Source: Pseudomonas sp. P8_229
GTDB lineage: Bacteria > Pseudomonadota > Gammaproteobacteria > Pseudomonadales > Pseudomonadaceae
Direction: 5' to 3'
DNA length: 64,000 nt
Assembly: GCF_034008635.1 (NCBI RefSeq)
Contig: NZ_CP125378.1
Coordinates: forward strand, 4,340,501-4,404,500
Below are positions 32,291 to 41,967 of this stretch, one piece after another. The translations under genes and the position numbers were made by a program. The notes below the pieces were generated by a model that was given only the letters and a program-made list of their open reading frames with translations, was not told the origin of the DNA and made no database searches. Every line of letters starts with the position of its first letter. Position 1 is the stretch's first letter.

Positions 32291-34929
32291 CAGCGTTTCA
32301 CCAATCCAGTCAAGCCGCCCGCGATCAGGGCAGCAGTATCGGCCAGCGCCACCAGCGGATCGAGTCCGGCGGGCACGGCCATATAACGGGGTTCCCAGTC
32401 AGGCTGGAACTTGTCTTTGAAGCGGCGCAAGCCTTGGAAGTTGTACAACTGCTCACCACGGCGGAAGACCATCGAGCCCAGACGCTGGGTCAGCGGTGCA
32501 CCGCGCCGGGGTTGCAACCCCGACAATGGCACCATGCCCAGGCTGAAGCGCGCGTATCCGTGACTCTTATAGTGTTGAATCAGGCCGACCATCAGGTACT
32601 CCATGGTCAGCTTGGGGGCGTCCGGGTGCGAGCGCATCAGGTCGAGACTGGCCAGGTCATGGCCGTAGGTCTCGAGCAGATTGGCGAACGCCACCGGGCG
32701 GCCTTCGAAGCGAATCACCGCAATGCGGAAGTGCTTCAGGTAATCGTCGCTGAAACGGCCGAGGGAGAAACCTTTCTCACGCACGTTCTTGCCGGTCAGC
32801 CACGCATCGGAAATCACTTTCAACTCATCCATCGGCGCTTGTCCCGGCTCGTGGATCTCCAGCGACAAGCCGTCGCGGGTGCCACGGTTCCAGGTGTAGC
32901 GCAGATCCTTCATCTCTTTGCCCTTGGCTTCCAGGTCAAAGCGATGCAGATCGACCCGGGCTTCTTCGCCGAGCTTGATCGCGGTCAGGCCGATGTCCAT
33001 GTAGTACGGCAGGTTTTCGGCCCGTACCTGATAGAACACGGGACGGGTGTGATGGATGTCGCACAGGTCGCGGAACTGCCAGATCATCTCGGCGCGCTGC
33101 TGGCCGGGGCCGATCGGGTCGTACAGCGCCACCAGGCTGCGGCCACGGCGGGCGTACATCAGGAACGCCTCGTCGTTGGGGTGAAACAGCAGCGCCTTGT
33201 CACCGGTCAGGGCGAGGCCGCCATCGGGTTGCGAGGAGGCCATCAGAATTTTCGCGGCGCGATCCAGTTCGTCCGGGGTCGGCAGATGGATCACCGGGCG
33301 GGCGGTACGCAGCAGCCAGGTCAGGGCGATCACCAGCAGCAGCACGGCGGCACCGAGCAGCGAGCGCAGACCACGTGGGGCGTCAGCGTCGAGGGTGAAC
33401 TGCCACCACAGTTGATGGCTGTACGGTACGTCCTGGTAGGCGAACAGCAGCAGCCAGGTCGAAGCGCCCAATACGCAGAGGCTGGCCACCAGATACAGCG
33501 GCGAGAACGGCAGTTCGGTCAGGCGGCTCGGGCGATAGAACGAGCGACGGAACACCCCCAGCAGTGCGGCGGTGAGCGTCATCAGCGTGGCTTCTTCCCA
33601 GTCGAAGCCTTTGAGCAGCGAGAGCAGGGCGCCGACCAGCAACAGAATGGTGGTCAGCATCCACGCCGCCGACAGGCGACGGCGCAGGCCTTGGGCGAGC
33701 AGCAGGCACAGCACGCCGATCAGGCTGGCACCGAAGTGCGAAGCGTCGACCAGACGATGCGGGATCAGAAAACCGATGTGCTCCAGGCGAGTATCGATCT
33801 CCGGCGTAGCACCGGAAAACAGCAACACCACGCCGGACAGGAACACCAGCACCGCCAGAATCGGCGCCGCCAGACCGGAGGCCGCGCGCATGGTCTGGGT
33901 CTGGAACAGGCGTTGGCCTTCGTTGATCAGCAAAAACACGCAGGCCACCAGTAGCGGCAGCACCACATAGATCAGGCGATAGAGCAACAGAGCAGCGGCC
34001 AGTGGCGCGGCGCCGAGCGTGTCGGCGAACGCGGCCAGCAGGATCGCTTCGAAAACCCCGACACCGCCCGGCACATGGCTGAGGACGCCGGCGGCCAGGG
34101 CCAGCAGATACACCAGCAGGAAGGCGCCGAATGGCGGAGCTTCCGGCAGTAACAAATAGAGCACGGTGGCCGCTGCGGCGACGTCGAGGGCAGTGATGAT
34201 CAGTTGCAGGAAGGTCAGACGTCGGCCTGGCAGGCGCAAGGTCCGGCGACCGGCCCTGACCAGCAGATTGTCACGGTAGGGTTGCTCCGGCAGGCGTCGG
34301 CGATAGATGCCGATCGCCAGAATGGCGCCAAGCCCCAGCACCACCATGGCAACCGTGCCGAGCAAGCCCTCAGACAGACCCAGGGCGGCAGAGGCGGCGG
34401 GCAGGTTGCTCAGGGTCGCGAGGGCGGCCAGCGGTGGCAGCGCGCAACCCAGCGACAGGCTGGCGAACAGGGTCATGTGCGCGACTTCCGATGCCCCCAG
34501 ACCGTGTCGTGCATATAAACGGTAGCGTACCGAGCCGCCGGACAGCAGCGACAGGCCGATGGCATTGCCAATCGCAAACGCGGTGAAGCCGCCCAGCGCC
34601 AGGGTTCGCGGCGGCAAGGTCACGCCGGCATAGCGGCTGGCCGACCATTCATAGCCCAGCAATATAATGAAGCCGACGACCGTCGCACCCAATGCTCCGA
34701 GCAGGGCCGGTTTCGGCACGGCCAGAATCGAGTCGTGCAGCGCATAGAGATCGAGCTCGCTCAGCAGATGGCGACAGGCAATCAGCGCAATGGCAAACAG
34801 CAGCAACGTCACCGCCAGACCGATCGGCTGGCGATACTTGCTCAACCGATCCAGCAAGCGCAGGCGCTCGGGTTTGATCGGATGTTCTGCTGTGACAGTG
34901 TCTTGTGGATCAGACGAGTTGGCGCGCAT
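32290..34929 (-). CDS. mprF: MprF, aminoacyl-phosphatidylglycerol synthase/flippase
   Basis: A protein of 879 residues, full length for MprF. The N-terminal two-thirds holds about 14 membrane segments (flippase). The C-terminal DUF2156 synthase domain starts near residue 560 (MASSQPDGGLALTGDKALLF) and contains the R-Y-T-W-N-R-G block near 685 and FANLLETYGHDLASLDLM near 750. It transfers an amino acid from aminoacyl-tRNA to phosphatidylglycerol and moves the lipid outward, lowering sensitivity to cationic peptides. In P. aeruginosa the added residue is alanine. ATG at 34929 is preferred over TTG just before it. Confidence 0.95.
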   Translation of the reverse strand: MRANSSDPQDTVTAEHPIKPERLRLLDRLSKYRQPIGLAVTLLLFAIALIACRHLLSELDLYALHDSILAVPKPALLGALGATVVGFIILLGYEWSASRYAGVTLPPRTLALGGFTAFAIGNAIGLSLLSGGSVRYRLYARHGLGASEVAHMTLFASLSLGCALPPLAALATLSNLPAASAALGLSEGLLGTVAMVVLGLGAILAIGIYRRRLPEQPYRDNLLVRAGRRTLRLPGRRLTFLQLIITALDVAAAATVLYLLLPEAPPFGAFLLVYLLALAAGVLSHVPGGVGVFEAILLAAFADTLGAAPLAAALLLYRLIYVVLPLLVACVFLLINEGQRLFQTQTMRAASGLAAPILAVLVFLSGVVLLFSGATPEIDTRLEHIGFLIPHRLVDASHFGASLIGVLCLLLAQGLRRRLSAAWMLTTILLLVGALLSLLKGFDWEEATLMTLTAALLGVFRRSFYRPSRLTELPFSPLYLVASLCVLGASTWLLLFAYQDVPYSHQLWWQFTLDADAPRGLRSLLGAAVLLLVIALTWLLRTARPVIHLPTPDELDRAAKILMASSQPDGGLALTGDKALLFHPNDEAFLMYARRGRSLVALYDPIGPGQQRAEMIWQFRDLCDIHHTRPVFYQVRAENLPYYMDIGLTAIKLGEEARVDLHRFDLEAKGKEMKDLRYTWNRGTRDGLSLEIHEPGQAPMDELKVISDAWLTGKNVREKGFSLGRFSDDYLKHFRIAVIRFEGRPVAFANLLETYGHDLASLDLMRSHPDAPKLTMEYLMVGLIQHYKSHGYARFSLGMVPLSGLQPRRGAPLTQRLGSMVFRRGEQLYNFQGLRRFKDKFQPDWEPRYMAVPAGLDPLVALADTAALIAGGLTGLVKR

Positions 34930-35169
34930 CAATCACCTCTTGGATTGTGCGCGACAGGATGGAGGTATCCAGCCAAGTTACCAATCCCTGTAGAAAAAAA
35001 TAATCACAAAATACTACGCCTCTCATCCGGTATGGGCGAGGGCAGGTAATGGACTGCAGACGTCTTGCCTGCGACTCAAGCATAGTCGCAACTCGGCGGG
35101 TCTGACGATCCTGAACGTTTCACTGCAGCGTGACAGATCATTGTTGCGAAAGGACTTTTTCAACAGATA

Positions 35170-35202
35170 CAAAAAAGGCCACTCTTTCGAGCAGCCTTTT
35201 TT
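35170..35202 (-). terminator. Terminator of tRNA-fMet copy 1
   Basis: On the minus strand AAAAAAGGC and GCCTTTTTT pair around a CTC-GAAA-GAG inner stem, directly after the tRNA. Confidence 0.85.
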
Positions 35203-35208
35203 GATGTT

Positions 35209-35285
<77 letters not shown>

Positions 35286-35454
35286 TCTGTGTGGCGGCAT
35301 TCTACAGGCGAACGGCGGGGTGTCAACCGCTAATCCCGTAAAGGGTCAAATAAGTGTGAATTTGCGTCAAACGGTCGCAGCGCAGCGGTAAGTTTCGGAA
35401 ATGCAAAGAATTCCTGTTCGCTCCGGTGCGTGTAATTGGAAAACAGACGCGCAC

Positions 35455-35486
35455 AAAAAAGGCCACTCTTTCGAGTAGCCTTTTTT
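35455..35486 (-). terminator. Terminator of tRNA-fMet copy 2
   Basis: Same hairpin as after copy 1, with a one-base difference (GAGTAGCC against GAGCAGCC). Confidence 0.85.
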
Positions 35487-35492
35487 GATGTT

Positions 35493-35569
<77 letters not shown>

Positions 35570-35784
35570 TCTGTGTGTCGGCATTCTACAGAGGATCGCC
35601 GGGCTGTCAACCTTGAATCAGGATAAATCTGTTCCTGTTCAATCGGTTAGCGCTTTTCGCAGTGAGGGCGAAAGGGTCGCAGGGCAGATAGGGCAAGGCT
35701 TTCAGCTCTATCGACTGGCGATTTTCGATTGAGAAAATAAATTCATTGGTCTTTTCCTACGGCCGCAAAAGAACATTCTGACTA

Positions 35785-35800
35785 CTGGTGCTATATACAG
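35785..35800 (+). promoter_or_regulatory. LexA box upstream of dinB
   Basis: CTGGTGCTATATACAG matches CTG-N10-CAG, 49 bases before the dinB ATG. It is close in sequence to the recA box in this window. Confidence 0.88.
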
Positions 35801-35849
35801 GTGTCAGTGAGATACTGCGGATCCTGCTCCCCATGTTTCCTTTTCTGCC

Positions 35850-36911
35850 ATGACTCAGCGAAAAATCATCCACGTCGACTGTGACTGTTTCTACGCCGCC
35901 ATCGAGATGCGCGACGACCCGAACCTGGCCGGCAAACCGCTGGCGGTGGGCGGGTCGGCTGATCGGCGTGGGGTGATTGCCACGTGCAACTATGAAGCGC
36001 GAGCCTATGGCGTGCGTTCGGCGATGTCGTCCGGGCATGCGTTGAAGCTGTGCCCGGACCTGACCATCGTCAAGCCGCGCATGGACGCCTATCGCGAAGC
36101 CTCGAAGGAAATTCACACGATCTTTCGCGATTACACCGACCTGATCGAGCCATTGTCGCTGGACGAAGCCTACCTCGACGTCTCCGACAGCGCGCATTTT
36201 GGCGGCAGCGCCACGCGCATCGCGCAGGATATTCGGCGGCGGGTGTCCAATCAGTTGCACATCACCGTTTCTGCTGGCGTCGCCCCGAACAAATTTCTGG
36301 CGAAGATCGCCAGCGACTGGAAGAAGCCCAACGGGCTGTTCGTCATTACGCCGGATCAGGTGGAGGATTTTGTCAGCGGTTTGCCAGTGAGCAAGTTGCA
36401 TGGCGTCGGTAAAGTCACCGCCGACAAACTGGGTAAGCTCGGCATCGTCGACTGCTTGCAGTTGCGTGAGTGGGACAGGCTGGCGCTGGTGCGCGAATTC
36501 GGCAGTTTCGGTGAGCGGTTGTGGAGTCTGGCCCGTGGGATTGACGACCGGTTGGTACACAACGACAGCCGCCGTCAGTCAATCAGTGTCGAAAACACCT
36601 ACGACGTCGATCTGCCGGACCTGCGCAGTTGTCTGGATAAGCTGCCGGAGCTGCTGGAAACCCTGAAAACCCGTATGCAGCGGATCGACAGCAGTTATCG
36701 ACCGGGCAAACCATTCGTCAAAGTGAAGTTCCACGATTTTACCCAAACAACCCTGGAGCAGGCCGGGGCAGGGCGGGATCTGGGCAGTTATCAGTTGATG
36801 CTGACACAGGCGTTCAACCGGGGAGGTAAACCGGTGCGCTTGCTGGGGGTTGGGGTAAGGCTTGAGGATTTGCGCGGCGGGTTTGAGCAGATGGAGTTGT
36901 TTGAGCGCTAA
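35850..36911 (+). CDS. dinB: DNA polymerase IV
   Basis: A protein of 353 residues, full length for Y-family Pol IV, which copies past damaged bases. Catalytic acidic residues: D10 in HVDCDCFYAAIE and D105/E106 in LSLDEAYLDVSD. The steric region around residue 13 (F-Y-A-A) is standard. A thumb with the VSAGVAPNKFLAKIAS block is near 145-160, and the C-terminal QMELFER is a beta-clamp binding motif. LexA box upstream. A REP pair follows; no terminator is obvious. Confidence 0.97.
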   Translation: MTQRKIIHVDCDCFYAAIEMRDDPNLAGKPLAVGGSADRRGVIATCNYEARAYGVRSAMSSGHALKLCPDLTIVKPRMDAYREASKEIHTIFRDYTDLIEPLSLDEAYLDVSDSAHFGGSATRIAQDIRRRVSNQLHITVSAGVAPNKFLAKIASDWKKPNGLFVITPDQVEDFVSGLPVSKLHGVGKVTADKLGKLGIVDCLQLREWDRLALVREFGSFGERLWSLARGIDDRLVHNDSRRQSISVENTYDVDLPDLRSCLDKLPELLETLKTRMQRIDSSYRPGKPFVKVKFHDFTQTTLEQAGAGRDLGSYQLMLTQAFNRGGKPVRLLGVGVRLEDLRGGFEQMELFER

Positions 36912-36932
36912 TTGCTGTGGTGTTGCTGGTGC

Positions 36933-37020
36933 CGCTTTTGCGAGCAAGCCCGCTCCCACAGTTGATCGAGTTCCTTCAGTGGAATGCAATCAACTGTGGG
37001 AGCGGGCTTGCTCGTGAAGC
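36933..37020. repeat. REP pair after dinB
   Basis: Inverted pair with core GCGAGCAAGCCCGCTCCCACA / TGTGGGAGCGGGCTTGCTCG, between the converging dinB and lipoprotein genes. Confidence 0.9.
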
Positions 37021-37029
37021 TTTTGGCTT

Positions 37030-37983
37030 TTAGTTCGGTCCCGGATCAGCGACCAGGCGCCCGGCATCCTTGGTCAGAGACTTGAGAAACTCGGCCTGCA
37101 GCTCAGGATCGTTGCGCGTCAGTTCGATCAGGCTTTGCTCCAGCTCGCTGGCTTCTTCTTCCAGGCCCAGTTCCGACAGGCGTTTGACCCGGTGTACCCA
37201 CTGGCTCACTTCGTCGTCTTCCAGATCGTCGTAAATCAGCCCGTGCGCTTCGAGCAACTTGCTGCGCAGGTGGCTGCTGATCGTCAGGGACGTGTCGCTG
37301 TGCACGTCATCCTTGCCGTCCTCGACGCTGATCTGCAGTTTGCCGACGTGATTGAGGTCATTTTCGGCGAACGGACTGTCCAGCAAGTTCAGGCGCAGCA
37401 CGCCGTTGCGGTCGGTGGTCATGTCGAAGGTCTGCTTGCCGGCCTTGACCCGCACCGGACGTTCGCTCCACGGCAGGCTCGAATACTCCATGCGCTTGTC
37501 GCGCTGGACTTCATCGATACCGGCGAGGTTCTGCTGCGCGCGACCATGAGACTGCACGTTCATGAACGGGTTGACCCCGGCAATGCCGTAGCTCAGCCAA
37601 TCCTTGGTCACGCTGTCCGGCAGGTTGCCCAGAGCAAAAACGTTGACCACGTTGGCGCCAATGCCGGCCACCACGGCCACTGCGCCCAGCGGAATCTCGT
37701 AGATTTCGCGCCAGGGTTGGTAGGGGGTGTAGCGGTCGTAACGACGGGTGACTTCGAACTCTGTGACTTCGAAGGTCTTCTGTTCGTTGATTTTCACGCG
37801 TCGTTGCGGCAGCTCAAGCACCTTGGGCTCGCCGACATCGATCTGCAGGCTGTGATCGAGCAGTTTGCGCTCGACCCGCTCTTCGTGCTCGCTGCGTTGT
37901 GACATTTGATTGGCACAGCCGCTGACCAGCAGGGCGCCGCACAAGGCGGCGCCACCGAGGCCCAAGGTGTTTCGCTTGAACAT
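37030..37983 (-). CDS. Hypothetical lipoprotein upstream-linked to proS
   Basis: A protein of 317 residues with a lipoprotein signal (GGAALCGALLVSGCANQ, Cys at about 23). A charged stretch follows, then a hydrophobic segment (about 97-117, IPLGAVAVVAGIGANVVNVFAL) that may be membrane-associated. The C-terminal third is acidic and helical. No enzymatic motif. It lies 17 bases downstream of proS on the same strand, so probably one transcript; the same neighbour pair exists in P. aeruginosa as I recall. Function unknown. Confidence 0.75.
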   Translation of the reverse strand: MFKRNTLGLGGAALCGALLVSGCANQMSQRSEHEERVERKLLDHSLQIDVGEPKVLELPQRRVKINEQKTFEVTEFEVTRRYDRYTPYQPWREIYEIPLGAVAVVAGIGANVVNVFALGNLPDSVTKDWLSYGIAGVNPFMNVQSHGRAQQNLAGIDEVQRDKRMEYSSLPWSERPVRVKAGKQTFDMTTDRNGVLRLNLLDSPFAENDLNHVGKLQISVEDGKDDVHSDTSLTISSHLRSKLLEAHGLIYDDLEDDEVSQWVHRVKRLSELGLEEEASELEQSLIELTRNDPELQAEFLKSLTKDAGRLVADPGPN

Positions 37984-38000
37984 GAGGTCTCTATCTGGAT

Positions 38001-39716
38001 TCAGCGGCGGATACGGGCCTGAAGGAAGGACAGCACGTCGGCCACAGGCAGGGCTTGCGCCTCACCCTCGGTACGGCTCTTGTATTCCAGGTTGCCTTCG
38101 GCGAGGCCGCGGTCGCTGACCACGATCCGGTGAGGAATGCCGATCAGCTCCATGTCCGCGAACTTGATGCCCGGGCTGGTTTTCTTGTCGCGATCGTCCA
38201 GCAGCACTTCGAAGCCGGCCGCTGTAAGTTCGGCGTACAGCTTGTCGGTGGCTTCGCGCACCTGCTCGGTTTCATAACGCAGCGGCACCAGAGCGATCTG
38301 GAACGGCGCCAGGGTGTCGCTCCAGATGATGCCGTTTTCGTCGTTGTTCTGTTCGATGGCGGCAGCCACCACGCGGGATACGCCGATGCCGTAGCAACCC
38401 ATTTCCAGGGTCACCGGCTTGCCGTTCTCGCCCAGCACTTCGCACTTCATCGCCTTGCTGTACTTGTTGCCCAGCTGGAAGATGTGCCCGACTTCGATGC
38501 CGCGCTTGATTTCCAGGGTGCCTTTGCCGTCCGGGCTTGGGTCACCGGCAACCACATTACGCAGGTCGGCAACGGTCGGAACCGGCAGGTCACGCTCCCA
38601 GTTCACGCCGAAGTAGTGCTTGTCGTCGATGTTCGCACCGATACCGAAGTCGCTCATCAGCTCGACCGAGCGGTCGATGATGATCGGCAGTGGCAGGTTC
38701 AATGGGCCGAGGGAACCGGCGCCCGCGCCAATGGCGTCGCGCAGTTCGGCATCGGAAGCCATGACCAGCGGGCTGGCAACGCCAGGTTGCTGGGCAGCCT
38801 TGATTTCGTTGAGTTCGTGGTCGCCACGAATCACCAGCGCGATCAGCTTGCCTTCTTCTTCGGCGTGGACGATCAGGGTCTTGATGGTCTTTTCAATCGG
38901 CAGATTGAATTTTTCCACCAGCGCGGCGATGGTTTTGGTGTCTGGGGTATCGACCAGGCGCAGCTCTTCGGTCGCAGCGCCGCGCGAGGTTTCGCGTGGC
39001 ACGGCTTCGGCCTTCTCGATGTTCGCCGCGTAGTCGGAACCGTTGCTGAAGGCGATATCGTCTTCGCCGGACTCGGCCAGCACGTGGAACTCGTGGGAGC
39101 CGGCGCCACCGATCGAACCGTTGTCGGCTTCAACCGGACGGAACTTCAGGCCCAGACGGGTGAACACATTGCAGTACGCCTGATGCATACGGTCGTAGGT
39201 GACCTGCAGCGACGCCTGATCGGCGTGGAACGAGTAGGCGTCCTTCATGATGAATTCGCGGCCGCGCATCAAACCGAAGCGTGGGCGGATTTCGTCACGG
39301 AATTTGGTCTGGATCTGGTACAGGTTGATTGGCAGCTGCTTGTAGCTGCTCAACTCGTTGCGCATCAGATCGGTGATCACTTCTTCGTGGGTCGGGCCCG
39401 CGCAGAAGTCGCGACCGTGGCGGTCTTTGATGCGCAGCAGCTCAGGGCCGTATTCTTCCCAGCGCCCCGATTCCTGCCACAGCTCGGCCGGTTGGGTGCT
39501 CGGCATCAACACTTCAAGAGAGCCGGCGGCGTTCATTTCTTCGCGAACGATGGCTTCAACCTTGCGCATTACCCGCAAGCCCATCGGCAGCCAGGTGTAC
39601 AGGCCCGAAGCGAGTTTGCGGATCATGCCGGCGCGCAGCATCAGCTGGTGGCTGATCACGACCGCATCGGAAGGCGTTTCTTTCTGTGTGGCGAGCAAAA
39701 ATTGACTGGTGCGCAT
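38001..39716 (-). CDS. proS: Prolyl-tRNA synthetase, bacterial type with editing domain
   Basis: A protein of 571 residues, the size of the bacterial-type enzyme. Class II core: motif 1/2 region with [23 protein letters not shown] (about 180-202), preceded by the [21 protein letters not shown] block (about 138-158). The inserted editing (INS) domain spans about 220-400 with [16 protein letters not shown]. The C-terminal anticodon-binding domain is near 470-570 ([14 protein letters not shown]). It charges tRNA-Pro and hydrolyses Ala-tRNA-Pro. The ATG giving [15 protein letters not shown] is chosen; a longer frame upstream is not conserved in look. Confidence 0.98.
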   Translation of the reverse strand: MRTSQFLLATQKETPSDAVVISHQLMLRAGMIRKLASGLYTWLPMGLRVMRKVEAIVREEMNAAGSLEVLMPSTQPAELWQESGRWEEYGPELLRIKDRHGRDFCAGPTHEEVITDLMRNELSSYKQLPINLYQIQTKFRDEIRPRFGLMRGREFIMKDAYSFHADQASLQVTYDRMHQAYCNVFTRLGLKFRPVEADNGSIGGAGSHEFHVLAESGEDDIAFSNGSDYAANIEKAEAVPRETSRGAATEELRLVDTPDTKTIAALVEKFNLPIEKTIKTLIVHAEEEGKLIALVIRGDHELNEIKAAQQPGVASPLVMASDAELRDAIGAGAGSLGPLNLPLPIIIDRSVELMSDFGIGANIDDKHYFGVNWERDLPVPTVADLRNVVAGDPSPDGKGTLEIKRGIEVGHIFQLGNKYSKAMKCEVLGENGKPVTLEMGCYGIGVSRVVAAAIEQNNDENGIIWSDTLAPFQIALVPLRYETEQVREATDKLYAELTAAGFEVLLDDRDKKTSPGIKFADMELIGIPHRIVVSDRGLAEGNLEYKSRTEGEAQALPVADVLSFLQARIRR

Positions 39717-39845
39717 GGTTGGCCGTTGTCGGTTGCTATGACTGGAAATGACGGAGCAGTGTACCGGCGAGATTTGCCGACGTACAGGATTGCGCTCGGC
39801 GGTGAGGCTCAACGGCGGGAATCCTCCCGCCGTATGTGAAATGTC

Positions 39846-41405
39846 TTACGACTCTTCCACGACGGAGGTCGGTAAAGGTTCGGGTGTTGGTGTCGGGCCT
39901 TCGCGGCGGCTTTCCTGGAACCAGTGCAAGGCGATCAGCAACAGGGTTGGTACGCCAAGCAGCGCCGTGATGATGAAGAAGTTGTGGTAGCCGAACTTTT
40001 CGACCATCACCCCGGAGTAACCGCCAATCAGGCGCGGCAGCAACAGCATGATCGAGCTGAGCAGGGCGTACTGGGTGGCCGAGAACTTCAGGTTGGTCAG
40101 GCTCGACAGGTAGGCGACGAACGCCGAGGTCGCGAGCCCGGAACTGAAGTTGTCCAGAGAAATGGTCACCACCAGCATCTGCAGGTTGGGGCCCATGTCG
40201 GCCAGCATCACAAACAGCAGGTTGGTGGCGGCCGACGCTGCGCCGCCGATGAACAGGATCGGCAGGATGCCGAAACGCACGATCAGCAGGCCGCCCATGC
40301 CGGCACCGACTAGCGTCATGATCAGGCCGAAGATCTTGCTGACACTGGCGATCTGATCCTTGGTAAAGCCCTGGTCGATGTAGAACACGTTGGCCATCAC
40401 GCCCATTACCGTGTCCGACATCCGATAGGTAGCGATCAGCCCGAGCAACAGCAAGGCCTGCCAGCGGTAGCGCAGGATGAAGTCGTTGACCGGGGTCAGC
40501 ACCGGCGCCAGGCCGCGCCGGCCCATGGTCGACAGGCACAGACCGGTGAGCAGGGTGTAAAGGATGGCGCGCAGGAAGGCGCGGTCTTCCAGCAGCAGGT
40601 CGAGCGGGCTCATGGTGCCGAACAGCACGCCGGCGAAATCGGTGTTGTAGAGCTGGGTGAACATCGCCGGAACGGACACCAGCAGCACGATCAGCACAAA
40701 CACCGAGGCCAGTTGATGCACGAAGCTGTAGCGGCCGGCCTGCAGTTGCGTGCGCAGTGGCACCGGCGGTTCGCGCATCAGTAGCGAGGTCAATAAGGCT
40801 GGGACCATCAACACCCCGAACAGGGCGTAGGTGCCGGTCCAGGCCGAATGCTGATAGTTGAACCCGGTAGAGCCGAAGCCTTCGGCAAAGAACAGTGCGC
40901 CTGCCGTGGCGAGCAGCGCGGCGACGCGATAGCCGGACATGTAACTGGCCGCCAGCGCTGCCTGACGGCTGTCGTCGGCAATCTCCAGGCGATAGGCGTC
41001 GACCGCGATGTCCTGGGTGGCGGAGGCGAAGGCGACAATGACGGCAATGGCGATCAGCCAGGACAGGTGTTTCTGTGGATCACAGAAACCCATGCCGATC
41101 AGGCCCAGGATCACCAGCGACTGCGAGAGCACCAGCCACGAGCGGCGCCGACCCAGCTTGCCCAATAAAGGCAGGCGCCATTGGTCGAGCAGCGGTGACC
41201 AGACCCACTTGAAGGCATAGGCCAGGCCGATCAGGCTCGCGTAGCCGATGGTTTCACGGGCCACGCCGGCTTCACGCAGCCAGACGGAAAGCGTCGAAAA
41301 TACCAGCATGTACGGCAGGCCGGCAGCGAAACCGAGCAACAACAGCACGAGCGTCGAAGGACTGGCATAGGCGGCGAGCGCGGCGCGCCAGGTTTTACGG
41401 GGCAT
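39846..41405 (-). CDS. AmpG-type muropeptide permease
   Basis: A protein of 519 residues with about 14 membrane segments. It opens ASPSTLVLLLLGFAAGLPYM (about 16-35), the characteristic AmpG start, and LGLIGMGFCDPQ and ATQDIAVDAYRLE follow, as in the MFS muropeptide importers. AmpG brings GlcNAc-anhydroMurNAc peptides into the cytoplasm for cell-wall recycling and so feeds AmpR/AmpC control where present. Pseudomonas carries an AmpG and a paralog (AmpP); the context does not settle which this is, so no symbol is given. Head of a possible unit running away from proS. Confidence 0.88.
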   Translation of the reverse strand: MPRKTWRAALAAYASPSTLVLLLLGFAAGLPYMLVFSTLSVWLREAGVARETIGYASLIGLAYAFKWVWSPLLDQWRLPLLGKLGRRRSWLVLSQSLVILGLIGMGFCDPQKHLSWLIAIAVIVAFASATQDIAVDAYRLEIADDSRQAALAASYMSGYRVAALLATAGALFFAEGFGSTGFNYQHSAWTGTYALFGVLMVPALLTSLLMREPPVPLRTQLQAGRYSFVHQLASVFVLIVLLVSVPAMFTQLYNTDFAGVLFGTMSPLDLLLEDRAFLRAILYTLLTGLCLSTMGRRGLAPVLTPVNDFILRYRWQALLLLGLIATYRMSDTVMGVMANVFYIDQGFTKDQIASVSKIFGLIMTLVGAGMGGLLIVRFGILPILFIGGAASAATNLLFVMLADMGPNLQMLVVTISLDNFSSGLATSAFVAYLSSLTNLKFSATQYALLSSIMLLLPRLIGGYSGVMVEKFGYHNFFIITALLGVPTLLLIALHWFQESRREGPTPTPEPLPTSVVEES

Positions 41406-41448
41406 GGGCTGAAGTCTGCCTCAAGATTGCGAAAACAAAGCGCGCACT

Positions 41449-41802
41449 CTAACCGCTGTGCTCTACCGGACGCCAGCCATGACGCTGAATATCCACACGA
41501 TTGTTCAGGATGGTGACGCCTTCAGAGCGCAATCGTGCCCGTTGTTCGTCCCCCGAAGGGCTGCCCACCGGCAGACTGATCCGACCACCGGCGCCGAGTA
41601 CCCGGTGCCATGGCAGTCTGGTGTCACCGGGTAACTGGCTCAGAGTCCGGCCGACCCAGCGGGCGGCGCGCCCCAACCCCGCCAGTTCGGCCAACTGACC
41701 ATAGCTGACCACCTTGCCCTCAGGTACTTGGGCAAGGGTGGAATAAAGCGCCGTGCGTCGGATTTGCGCTTCGCTTTCGCGCTCGTCGGTGGGCTCTGTC
41801 AC
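41449..41802 (-). CDS. Alkyltransferase-like (ATL) protein
   Basis: A protein of 117 residues matching the O6-alkylguanine-DNA alkyltransferase C-terminal domain. The alkyl-acceptor motif P-C-H-R-V is replaced by P-W-H-R-V at residues 64-68. This is the hallmark of ATL (Atl1/YbaZ) proteins, which bind and flag O6-alkylguanine for nucleotide excision repair rather than repairing it. The helix-turn-helix DNA reader is present (GKVVSYGQLAELAGLGRAARWVG, about 29-51). It lies 43 bases beyond the AmpG start, same strand, and may be co-transcribed with it. Confidence 0.92.
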   Translation of the reverse strand: MTEPTDERESEAQIRRTALYSTLAQVPEGKVVSYGQLAELAGLGRAARWVGRTLSQLPGDTRLPWHRVLGAGGRISLPVGSPSGDEQRARLRSEGVTILNNRVDIQRHGWRPVEHSG

Positions 41803-41967
41803 GTACGGGGCTCCTGAATGATCTCGGGTTGATGCCTTTCAGCGTAATCCGTGCGGGCCCGGATGAGAAATGAACTCAATGGAAATCGTCCGGTCACTCC
41901 TTGTCAGGGGATTATTCCTACGGATAATGCCGACCTTTTTTTGCAATTCTGAGCCTTTGATTCGCTT

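Noticed and set aside
30926..32386. Long plus-strand frame opposite the AcvB/VirJ-type gene
   Set aside because: Antisense shadow of a high-GC gene; the minus-strand frame has motifs, signal and coupling.
32254..33954. Long plus-strand frame opposite mprF
   Set aside because: Antisense by-product of GC-rich codons; MprF is certain on the other strand.
38055..39839. Long plus-strand frame opposite proS
   Set aside because: Antisense shadow of an unambiguous tRNA synthetase gene.
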